DNA from: Campylorhamphus procurvoides
Taxonomy: Eukaryota; Chordata; Aves; Passeriformes; Dendrocolaptidae
Reading direction: 5' to 3'
DNA length: 64,000 nt
Assembly: GCA_013396655.1 (NCBI GenBank)
Contig: WBMV01007388.1
Location: 607,529 to 671,528, forward strand
Of the stretch, positions 53,636 to 64,000 are shown piece after piece. Each line of letters starts with the position of its first letter. Within the stretch, counting starts at the first letter, position 1. The position numbers and the translations under genes are program-made. The notes beneath the pieces were generated by a model. The model searched no databases, was not told where the DNA came from, and saw only the letters and a list, made by a program, of their open reading frames with translations.

Positions 53636-53720
53636 AGTGATATGGTTTAATGGGCCTGGGTGGTATTGGGTCAAAGTTTGGACTTAATCTCATGTCTGGC
53701 ATGGAAAGGTTTAACATGTG
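53636..53720 (+). mobile_element. short CR1 3'-end remnant
   Basis: The stretch beginning GATATGGTTTAATGGGCCTG and continuing through GGTATTGGGTCAAAGTTTGGACTT resembles the last ~100 bases of avian CR1 (the 'ACATGGTTTAGTGGGC...GGTTGGACTCGATGATC' segment). It then degrades and lacks clear terminal octamers. The similarity is by recall and short, so the call is tentative. Confidence 0.5.
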
Positions 53721-54910
53721 GCTGTCCATGTTCAAGGCAGCTGGTGTTCTTTGCAGGTGGAATGGTGCTTTGCATTGGCCATGCATGAGCCATGTCTGTG
53801 CAGTTTATACACCGTTAGTTTCTGTGCTATAAACTCAGTCTTAACTTGGTACTAGTTAAATTCCCTACTTAGGTCAAATGAATCATCATGCCAGAATGGA
53901 AAGCTTCTGCCATCTTTTCCTTTTCTTCTCACATTTACTCTCCTTTTGTTTTCCTTTTGTTTTGTGATACTTGATTTACTGGTTAATGCCTCAAAACATA
54001 CAGTCTGAGGTAGCAAAATTAGTGGGAGAAGGTTGCATCAAGGATTTTGGACTCTACCATCCTTTAGTAAATCACACCAGCCATTTTAAGATTGATCCCA
54101 GCCCTCTGACTGGTCCCATCACCACGGTTTTTGTGCTTGTAGCCTGGTACAGTCAGAATAAGGAAAGAACGCAGTCCTATGATATAGCTGGGCAATATTT
54201 GATCCTGCAAGTCTGCAAGCTGCTCTGTCCATAAGCGTCAGAAAAAGAAGCCATATTCAAATGCCTGAGACCTCACAGTCTTGCACTATAGGAGAAAGCA
54301 ACCACAGACTGCTATTTTGAATACTGGGGACAAAACAAAGTATTTAAAGAGGCAAGAACTTGTGGATTCATTTGTTCAAGCAAACAGACATTAAATGTTT
54401 GCAAAGCGTTTTTTCTTCATAACATTAGACTTAATGGGAATAAATTAGCTGAAAGACAAGATTGCAAGAATGGTAACAGCAGGATTCTGTATGAGTTTCG
54501 AGTTCAGAGAGTATTTTTTCTGCTCCTTCATAAAAGAAAAAGCTCATAATGTATAATTTCTATGGCATTGTAAGCAAATAAAAGATGACAAAAATCTTTG
54601 CCCTTTACATTGAATAAAGTTAGATGATGTGCAGGCACACGAGATATAACTGAACTACAACATTCTTCAGGGCTGGCAAAGTTCTTGTAAGCTAGGACTT
54701 CTTTAGTCAACAGGATGGACCTGGTTATAACAAGTTAGCAGATGTTACATGACCCAGATTCTGTGTTAAATGGGTCAAATATTGGTATTGGGTGTGAGAA
54801 AATAAAAATAAGCTACAGAGAGAGTATTAATAAGACATTCACTGGAAAAAACAGGTGAAACTGTATCAAAACTTTGAAGGGAGCAGTAGGGTTGTGGGGT
54901 AGTTCAATAT

Positions 54911-54932
54911 CTGATATCAAAACCGATATCAG
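54911..54932. repeat. 8-bp inverted repeat with 6-nt loop
   Basis: CTGATATC, a six-base spacer AAAACC, then GATATCAG: a perfect short hairpin or dyad symmetry in intergenic DNA. Confidence 0.8.
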
Positions 54933-55644
54933 TAGAGAGTTTTTACTTCACCTGAGAAGACAGGTATCTCAGACCCTAAGTGTTCAAGCTATCCCCATCA
55001 GAATATTCACTGACATCCAGCTGCATGCTGTGATGCAAATGAAATGGCTCTGATGCTTAGTCCTTCAATGCCGCATTTCTAAATTTGCTGAATTAAATGG
55101 ACTTCTGCTATCCCTAGCATTAGACCTCAACCTTATCATGGCAAAGAAACAGCAGAGGATATATAATTTCAAAACTATTATGTGATCTTGTGTAGTCAGT
55201 ATATATTGTGGGCTCAGCTCTTCCAAAAAGTGAGGTTTAGGGATTTGCCTCAGACCACAAAATAAAGCTGGCAGAGGAGAATATGATTTAGGATCAACCA
55301 CCTAACATATGGCACTTACTTCTCCATCCTATGCTGCTCCTTGATCATGCTAAGTTAGTCACAGCTCTAGCAGCAGAAATAGGAGGAGTTGTTTATTATC
55401 CTCAGCATAGTGATGATACCTCAGGTCACAGTGATAAGTAATTGAAGCAACAGGGGTCTTAGAGATACTTAAAAGGAGAGATCTTAAAATACACAGAAAC
55501 TGGTGTAGTCAAATGGAATGGGTATCTAATAAATTGACAGCTATTTGCAGGATAACACTACAGCCCAAACCCAATCATTTCAGAGACTTTCACAGTACCA
55601 CTTGGTATTCTTCAGAATGTAAAACTCCATCAAGATGAGGATAA

Positions 55645-55694
55645 AATAATAGCAATAATAGCAACAACAACAACAGTAATAGTAATAATAATTT
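55645..55694. repeat. AAT/AAC/AGT trinucleotide microsatellite
   Basis: About 50 bases made of interrupted AAT, CAA and AGT triplets (ATAATAGCAATAATAG, then CAACAACAACAA, then AGTAATAATAAT). It may be length-polymorphic. Confidence 0.85.
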
Positions 55695-56761
55695 ATTCAC
55701 ACATACATTTGCTTAAAGGGATTTCCACTTCTAAATGCAGGGAGGTGACAAGTAGTTTTAACACCAAGGTGTAACAACATCACATTCAATTAAGGACCTA
55801 GTGCTATGTGGTGCTGAGTATGGTCTAAAAGTGATGAGAAGTTAATCAGGTAAATAGCGATCTTTATAAATACTGTTGACTTAATGTATCATGTTCTTCT
55901 GGCCTGAAAATATGTTATGTCATACTGACTACAGATTTTGAGACTGAAAACAAAACAAAGTGATTTCTCTTCAATTGTATTTGCCCTAAGCACACTTCAT
56001 GGAGCCCTCATCTGAGGAAGGAATGATACAATCTTCAGAGTAAGTCTTATGCCATCAGATCCACAGATAAGTATTTCTCCGGTTTTTATTAAATGAAATT
56101 GCATTTGATATTTTTCATTTGCCTTTGTGATCTATTAATAACACTTTACCCACCCGTCAGTCTGTATTTTCTGCATCATTTTATCCAGTTCTTCTTGCTT
56201 AAAGATGGCCCTAGAATTTTTAGTGCTATTCCATGTACTGTATGAATTTTGAGCATATACTTTATGCAGCTGAGATACATCATACCTAACAGAAAGTTTT
56301 GCCAAACCATAGTTTCACATTGTAATGAGATACAGAGAGATTAAGGGTATTTTAGTACTTTGGCTACTGGATGGCAGATGAAGGGCAATATGATTAAATG
56401 CAAGATAAAACTGTGAGCTGAGTGATAAAACCAGACAAGTACATGAAAGATTCTTCTGTCAAAGGTTTTTCTTATTTTTCATGTAAATATTGCCTGAATG
56501 TGCTATTACCGAATCTAAAGTTTATAATTTTGCAGCTAGTAATTCTCCATTAAGGGTACTGTTTCATTTATCGCTGTGGGGTTGTCTTTGCAAGACTAGG
56601 AAACAAGACAGAGTCATATAACAGTAATCTTCCTTAACCCATTCTAACCTGGCTGTACTGTTTATTTCTAGTAGAGTGCACCATTTGCCAGGGATGGGAT
56701 CTAGAAAGGTAATACAAGTCCTGCCAGCATGGCTCTCAATGTAGAAAGTCAGTAGCTGGCT

Positions 56762-56976
56762 NNNNNNNNNNNNNNNNNNNNNNNNNNNNNNNNNNNNNNN
56801 NNNNNNNNNNNNNNNNNNNNNNNNNNNNNNNNNNNNNNNNNNNNNNNNNNNNNNNNNNNNNNNNNNNNNNNNNNNNNNNNNNNNNNNNNNNNNNNNNNNN
56901 NNNNNNNNNNNNNNNNNNNNNNNNNNNNNNNNNNNNNNNNNNNNNNNNNNNNNNNNNNNNNNNNNNNNNNNNNNNN
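56762..56976. other. assembly gap (215 N) with C-rich right edge
   Basis: All N. The right flank begins with eight C, a G and five C, so the gap probably arose at a GC-rich or C-homopolymer sequence difficult to read. The flanking unique sequence shows no gene. Confidence 0.95.
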
Positions 56977-58809
56977 CCCCCCCCGCCCCCGATTTCCAGG
57001 CTCTCTAGATCTTCAGTGGGGAGAGATACATATATCTGGTGGGTGGTTAATGTAATGGATCCTGGTGCTGTGCTGGGGAGTGCAGTGGCTTTCCCCAGGT
57101 TTAGCCCACTGCCCCAGAGTTGCTGGGGAAATGACCCTGGTTTTGAGGATGTCACTGTGTAAAGAATGGGGATGTTAACAGTTGGACTTGTCTCTCTGGC
57201 AACAGAAATCACAACAGGAAAAACAGAAGAATCCTTGTCCAGCCATATTCCAGTTCCATTTTTATATCATACTGCAGAAACCCAGTCTGATCCAGGTTTT
57301 TGGGATGTGGCTGGGGCACCTGAGCCTTGCACCACCATTGCACACTAGTTCCAACAAGGACCAAGGTTTGCGGTGGTTTGGAGAGGTTGCTGGTGTCTCT
57401 TACTCAAAGGCCGTGGAGGCTGCCTGCCCGCTGATGCAGCTTTGGAGGGATACAGTGCTCAGACCATTAGCTACTTGAGAAAATCGTAGGCTCTATGTAA
57501 GCTGCAAAAATTACTGGCCAATGAATACATTTTTTCTCAAGCTGTTTATGAACAGAAAAAAAACAAATCTAAGAAAAAACGGTGATGTGTTGAATACCCT
57601 TTGTTTGCTGGGCATTAATGGATATCTGAAGGAGCTGGGTTGCATGACTCATTCAATCAAGCTGTAGAGATAATCAAAGGGGGTAAGAAATGTTTCCGAA
57701 GGATCCTATTCTGCATTCTTCAAACATCTCAAACTCCCAATGAATTCAGTACAAAAGAATTAAGATGAAGTTTCCATCCTTGCAGGTCTCCTGTCTCCCT
57801 GGTATTTTCTGTACAGCTGAACTGAGACTAAACCATTTCCCAGAGCTCATATGGGAGCCGCACAACTGTCCCTTTCTGTATGCCATTTGCCACGTGCATT
57901 TCCAATCCCTGGGATGGATCCACGCAGTCTGAATGTGACCTGCTGCCTCTCCCCTGCCACACCTTTCCACAAGGTCCTCCCTGTCACCTGGGGTTGGAGA
58001 CGTGCTGTGCAGTCCTGGGTGGCTTGGTAACAAGCTATCTGGCTGCTCTTGGTGGAGTTCTGGGGTCCCTCATGGATATGTGACACCCAGGAGTAAAAGG
58101 AAATCATCACTATAAAAAAATAGAATCTGATCTTTTCATGTCTATAATTTGTTCCTGTGTTTGTGTGTTATTGCATTGCATTAAGCTGCCTCTGAAAACA
58201 AAAAGCTACAATTCATAATCAGAGGCAGAGAGACAATAATGCCAGGAATCCCAGATTACTGAAAAGGAGAGGAAAAAAACAACACAAAATTGCTGCCTGA
58301 GATGATTAAAGACACTTCAACATTTTATAGGGAACAGCCTGCAAAATTGCTACATAAAATGGTGGGAGATAAGGCAGAAAAGGAGATGGTTATCAGAGGA
58401 AGAAGTTTGGGATATTTTTTGAAAAATAGTCACTACATGAAAATATCCTCTCTTGTCTCAAAAAAAAAAAAAGGTGCCAAGAGCAGGTATAACCAAGGAA
58501 CATATAGATGATCAGTGTCCCATGCTTCACTCAATCAGGCAATCAAGATAATTAAAAAGTATGGGAAAGATTGATTAATGGCCAAGGCAGACATTGAGTT
58601 GACCTTTACTTTATTACTACAGCAGTACATTTAAATAGTCTCCACTTAGTAGGGTTTAAAATAGAAAAGTGCACTGTTATAGATGTAGCAAATGTGTAAC
58701 TAAGAATGCATGATCTAGCACCCCTATTCTGTAGCTTGCTTCCCACCTTTAGTCTCCACGCTATCTCATCTGAATATGAGTTTAATTTCTTGAATCCACA
58801 CTCCATCAC

Positions 58810-58830
58810 TAGTAACTACACTAGTTACTA
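58810..58830. repeat. 8-bp inverted repeat with 5-nt loop
   Basis: TAGTAACT, spacer ACACT, then AGTTACTA: a perfect short dyad. Confidence 0.8.
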
Positions 58831-59419
58831 TCTAATCTACACAAATGTATTTAATGGTAATAAAATAGTTTAAAATGTTTTTGAATTGAAAATGCTAAAA
58901 CATAGATGTCAGTGTTACTTTGTGAATTGGCATCACTTTTGTTATGCACAGAAGGACAAGGGAAGCTGAACCAGACTCCTCATGCTGGGAGTCCCTGACT
59001 CAGTGATAAGTGAGGGAACTTATCCAGGACTTTCTTCTTGATACCTGCTGCTAGGAGAGCCTGGCATGCCTGAACTTGGGTAACCTGGGCTCCTCCTTTT
59101 TTGTGTCAGAGGTTTTGGCTCAGTGACCCTCAGCTGAAGCCAATGGAACAGCCACAGCATCAGTGCCAGCAGTGCCAGTGTCAGAGCACAGAGAACAGAC
59201 AGAATTCTCAAAGTGGAAGAAACTTTGCTAAGGCATCTTTAGAGGTACTAGCCAGTCTCCTGGGCATGCAGGGAGAGCTACCAAGCAGGCTAGAGGGCAG
59301 GAACCATCTTTGGTGGGGAGTGGGTGAGTGCACAGCAGGAAGAGGATATCATGGAGAGGCTTGCAAGGATTTTTGGTACCCATAAAAAGGGATCCTGAGC
59401 CAAAATGTGTGGCTTGCAA

Positions 59420-59461
59420 TGCTCATCTGAGAGGGGAATATGCTCATCTGAGGGGAAAATA
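59420..59461. repeat. 21-bp imperfect tandem duplication
   Basis: Two adjacent 21-base units beginning TGCTCATCTGAG and ending in GGGGAATA and GGGAAAATA respectively, differing at a few positions. Confidence 0.85.
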
Positions 59462-62400
59462 TAACATGGGTTACAAGTTGCAAGGACTGGCTGACTTGTG
59501 CCTCTTGGCTGATGGTGTGGAGCAGGACACCTAAGCAGCAGACTTCAGGGAATAGGAGTTCTGCTGGGTCATGCAGGAAAGCTGGGACTCAGGTGTGTCC
59601 AGGGAATATCCCCCTTAGGATACACAAAACATATTTTACTCCAGTGATAAATACAGTGAGTTGTGCTCTATAAGGTGACTCTAATAGCAAATGTAAATGA
59701 GAAGCAGAGGTAGGTACAGACACTTCTCAGCAGCAGAGCATGGGAATGAATGATGCAGAATTTTGCCTGGAGGCAACTCAGGGCAGAAGCATTGTCAGAT
59801 CTCACTCAAAGACAGTGCACTGTGTATCCTGCCATCAGCAAGGGCTGGACCACAAGCAGTGAAGGCCTGAGCATCGCGGAGCCCTCTGTGGAGGGCTCAG
59901 TTTCCCACTGAGGTTCAGTGGCACCTGCTAAAGAGTCATGGTGTTTTCTCAGCTGCTGAACTGAAGAGCAGCATGTAGTGCTCAAGGCTGTTTGCTGAAC
60001 ATTGCTCTTCCTCACAGGCAGGTCTGCAGGAAAAACGGAGAGAAGTTAATTAGTAAAACTGGAAGGCATTTAGAAAAATGAGTATGTATTTGGAAGAAAA
60101 TTCACACCAACCTATTTGGTATAATGCAGGTGAAATCAAGAGATTTCTACAGAGAGTGGTTTTGCAGAAGTTTATAAAATCTACAGGGAAATTATGACAT
60201 TAAGCAGTGTTTACAACTACAGAGTGCTGTTCCAGGCAAAAAAATGTTATGTGTTTTTCATTTGCATTAGTCAATCCTCCCAATTGGAGTGTTAGCCTTT
60301 TAATTTTGTACAGTTTAAAGCCACTGACATATTGTATGAAAAGTTTTCTTCTGTGAGTTATGTATTAAGCAGAAATAATCTTGATCACCAGCATTGGATC
60401 AGATATTCAGCTCATGTGACTCAGCAGAACTCTCTGGTGTCAATAAACCCACCTTGATTTACAGTAGCAGGAGATCTGAGCAGTGTATTTCTTTGGAAAA
60501 TTGAGGTGTACATTTATTCATTGTTTCAAAGGTAGAAGCTTGATCTGCTACACTGGGATGCAGCCTTGCTGTATCAGGCAGACCTGCCAAGGACCCCACA
60601 GGTTTAGGAGGACCAGGGTTTTGCTTACAGACTGTAGTTTGCAGAAACAGCTCGTCACTGAATAGGAACAAGTCTAACACTTCCCAAGGAATACCTCTTT
60701 ACCCTAGTCCATCAAAAGTGCACTTGTAATGGCAATTAATTGATTCTGGGATACCCTCCAATGCAAATGGTCAGATCCAAAGCCCTCTATTTTGCTGGCT
60801 TCAAAGGACACCAGCTTAGTCTCAAGGGTGTCAGTTTTGAGACTGGTGCTGGTGCTTTATATGGATCTAGGTCGCATTTCATCTGTGACCAAACACGTGA
60901 GCTGCGATCCTGTGCTGAACTCGAAAAGGGTGCAGGGCCACATGGAGGCTTTTCTAACCCCACTGCTCCACTTGCTGCAGAGTGGGTATGTAAGAGTGGT
61001 GTGGGGGCTACTGGAGCACATGGAAGTGCTGGTGCCTGTCTGCATTTACTGGACTGGACCGAGGCTTCACAGTCCTGTGTCTATAGCACTGGCAGGGAGG
61101 TGAACTTCAGAACTGGTTTTACTGACAGTGTTGCTCTAATTCAAATACACACATTAAAAAAGACTAATAAGGAACCTTCATCATGTTAAAATGTAGCTGC
61201 TTTTTAAGAAAGAGGGCAACAAACAACTGTTGTGAAGAATGCAAAAGGTGTCACTGAGTTAGAGCCAAGATTGGTTTAGTGTTTATACTGCAGTAAATGC
61301 CATAGAGCTGGGGGTTCAATGTGGTGAGGTGCCGAGTAATTCTGTCTAGTGCTGAGTATTGTCCATTCTTACTGACTTCACTGGAGTAAACTCAGGGGGC
61401 TCCATACCTTAAAAGGTGACTGCAAGTTCTGACATTTGACTCATAGTAATAAAATAGTTTCCCTTGACTGGATGTGCATTTCCCCTCCCCCTAAGTTTCA
61501 AATAATACTACTTCTTAAAGTAAGAACAAACATTTTACTTATGGCTAGAATGCATTTATTGGTAATTTTCACATAAATCAACTTATATGAAAATGTATTC
61601 ATAATCCAAGCCTTCTCTGTAGTGATAAAATGTTTCTGCTTCTGTGGTAGAAAATAGCTTATTATGCAAACAGCATTGCTAGTGTTACATTATGCATGGG
61701 AGTCACCTGGAGAACATCACAAAAGCTTCAACCAAAAGGAAAAAAAGAGGGGAGAAAATCGGGTGTTCCATTTTACTGCACCACTTGCCTATTATAATTA
61801 GCTGTAAATGAGCTGATATCTGTACTTTGAAATGTATTTCATATATGCCTTGGTAACACTATACAAATAAGAAAAGCAGAAAAGAAAGAAGGAACATGAA
61901 ACTCATCCAGAAATGGCCTTGCAAAATGTCACCCCAATTAGAAAGAGAAAGCCAGTTCCCATTTTTAAACTGGTTAGTTGTATTTACTTTGAGAATACCT
62001 TGGTTATATTTATATACTACTTGATTTAATTCAGGATGCTGCAAGTTCCCACTGGATTGTCATTATTATGAATGACATTGTTGAGAAGTTTGATTAAATA
62101 AGATCTGCTCAGGCTAAAAACCATAGTGCCTCAGATAATTTTAAAATAGTAATGAAAGAAAAAAAGGAATTAGTCCCAGCACAACTATTCAAGGCCCATT
62201 GTCTCATGTGACCTTTCATACTGAGGGATAAAATGGTGGTTTTAAAGAAAAGTGGGAGGATCACTGCAATAAGAGTAAGTACTCTGGAGACAGTGAATTC
62301 TTACAGTTGTTCTTGTGATATATCTTTTAGGAAGTTCTGGAGAGACTTCACATATCAGAGCAGCCCTTTCCCAAAGTGGGTTTATAGTCAGGGTTGTTCA

Positions 62401-64000
62401 AGATGAGATCTCTGTGATTTTGTAGTCTGAGGACTGGTATTCAAATAAATCTGAGTCTTTCACAAACTACTCAGTTTTGGGAACACATGTGACTTCCTGC
62501 ACTAGCACTGTCACAACCACCGTCTTTATGCCTCCGGTGTTGTCACATCTCTCAAACATTTCCTGGAGGAATTTTTTTGGCTGCAGTCTTCTCGCAGTGG
62601 CCAGATGTTTCCATGATCTCCCCTGTATCAGCTTGTAAACAATAAGCTCTTGACTTCTTCAATGTTCTTGGCTGTGTCTATGATCCAGCTGAATAACTAC
62701 TATTTCTCTGAATTACTTGATTCTGAAAACATTGGACTAAGCCTGAGCAATCTCTTTTATGATGTATTCATTAGATTGGCATTTGCAACAAAATCAGGAC
62801 AAACATAATCAGGGCTTCAGTGCCCTTCACAATCTTTTAGTCTTGCCAGACAGCCAAGAGATGAAGTTAGCCCACAGAAAAACTAGATGACACTGAAGCA
62901 AGGAAGGGAGATGCTATGAACCAAAACCGGTGCTTGGTGTTGCTGCTCTATGACTTGCTGTCAGCAACCACAGAGCCCTCAGTAAGGGTATGGGGCTTGA
63001 CAGCGCCCTGCTGCCTGGATCTCCCACTCTGAGGCAGCCTGAAACCTTGTGCAAATGTCTTTGTCAATCAGCAGTTTGCCATGACCGTGTTCAGCAGAGA
63101 GACCCTGGGGTTTGGACTGGGTCTGGTCAGGATGGACTATAGCTACAAGCTTCTAATTTTTCTAGCTTACAGGAAGACAAGCTGGTATAAAGCCAGAAAC
63201 AAAGATATTCTAAAGGGCATAACAGCCACAGGCAGTGGGAAGTGAGTTGGAATCATTGGGACTTACAGTGGGAAACTTTACTTAGAGACTGTGTGAACTA
63301 AATGTATAAGCAAATAATAAATTAAGAAAAAAGCACTTGCAGATGTGCCAAAGGTGAGAGGATCTACTTTTGAGCTAAAAAACTAATGTAATAAAAAAAT
63401 ATGCAGTTATTCCAGTGATAAAATTGCTAAATCTATTTGATAAGAATTTGAGGATATCTTCCAGAGGGTGGGCAAGGAGGCAAAATACCCCAGACTGAGT
63501 CTGGATAAACCTATTTATCCTCCGTCCAACGCTTCCAAATCAGTTTTCTTTCATCCTAAGCCAGAAGGCAAAAGCTCAGCTAGTGCAGTCATTTCTATTG
63601 AATCACAGAGTAAGAGAAGCATTCCTCTAGAGTGGATGCAATTTCTGGGTATTGCAAGGGAAAAGAGAACCTGTGGTTATTTATTGATATATGAAATAAG
63701 GATATGGAAGCTGAAGTCGGCTTCTCAGGGAGGAGCATCTCTGGATACATGGACCTTGCCGAAGACACTGTGTGTGATGTGCCTGTACTGGCCAGCCTTG
63801 GTGGAAAATGTGTTTGCTCACCTGACATTGTGTCTCCCCAGGGAAGAGCTGAGGAGCTGCTGTGCTAGATCATTACATGTGCACACATGACCAAGTTGTG
63901 TTCCTGGGGAGAGTTCAGTAACACACTCACCATCCTGTACCTAGATTTTCCCTTGTCTTGGTTGAGAAATTTATCTCCACTTTCACAGTCATTTTGTTCT

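Larger units (their letters stand above)
53721..56761. other. non-coding sequence, nothing recognised except small repeats
   Basis: AT-rich intergenic DNA holding an 11-bp tandem duplication (CCTTTTGTTTT twice at 53942-53963), an inverted repeat at 54911-54932 and a trinucleotide microsatellite at 55645-55694. No exon or RNA gene was seen. Confidence 0.5.
56977..64000. other. distal upstream non-coding sequence, nothing recognised
   Basis: Intergenic DNA with no supported gene. Small structures include an inverted repeat at 58810-58830, an (A)12 run near 58460 and a 21-bp tandem duplication at 59420-59461. Open frames of 60-150 codons (for example 60740-61189 and 63468-63890, both plus) show no recognisable domain. 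In other vertebrates SHISA3 is the next gene on this side of BEND4, but none of it is visible here. Confidence 0.5.

Noticed and set aside
59020..59211. Minus-strand 63-codon frame with a signal-peptide-like Leu-rich N-terminus
   Set aside because: The hydrophobic stretch is read from an imperfect CAGTGCCAG-type repeat on the other strand; there is no family resemblance, no splice or promoter context, and the plus strand is equally open.

Overview
The window is vertebrate nuclear DNA, most likely from a bird. It is AT-rich and gene-sparse, with long introns. It carries CR1-type LINE fragments that include the characteristic CR1 3' end with degenerate ATTCTATG-like octamers, and its one recognisable protein-coding gene has standard GT-AG introns. 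The species cannot be determined from the sequence. Nothing prokaryotic, viral or CRISPR-like was seen, and I found no convincing new multi-gene system.

The only gene I can support is BEND4 (BEN domain-containing 4) on the minus strand. Four coding exons are intact and join in frame: exon 2 (33086-33652), exon 3 (21622-21713), exon 4 (17468-17708) and terminal exon 5 (14065-14282). Together they encode about 371 residues: a Ser/Thr-rich region, a nine-Glu run, a CxxC-plus-coiled-coil segment, a basic KRKR patch and the C-terminal BEN domain. The first coding exon is not visible. It most likely lies in the 777-base N gap at 41481-42257, which is flanked by CpG-rich sequence resembling a promoter. 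The 3' UTR probably runs down to about 10560, ending after an AATAAA signal at 10580-10585 (minus strand).

Layout by position: 1 to about 5 kb is T/AT-rich non-coding sequence, possibly the 3' UTR or flank of a plus-strand neighbour (synteny in other vertebrates would suggest SLC30A9; no exon of it is visible here). About 5-10.5 kb is intergenic. 10.56-14.06 kb is the BEND4 3' UTR. 14.07-42.3 kb is the BEND4 body, with an ancient CR1/L3-like LINE copy in intron 2 and a younger CR1 in intron 1. 42.3-64 kb is non-coding sequence upstream of BEND4, with a long CR1, a short CR1 remnant, small tandem and inverted repeats, a second N gap and several AT-rich stretches that look like candidate regulatory elements. 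The many 60-190-codon open frames outside the BEND4 exons show no family resemblance I recognise and are treated as chance.
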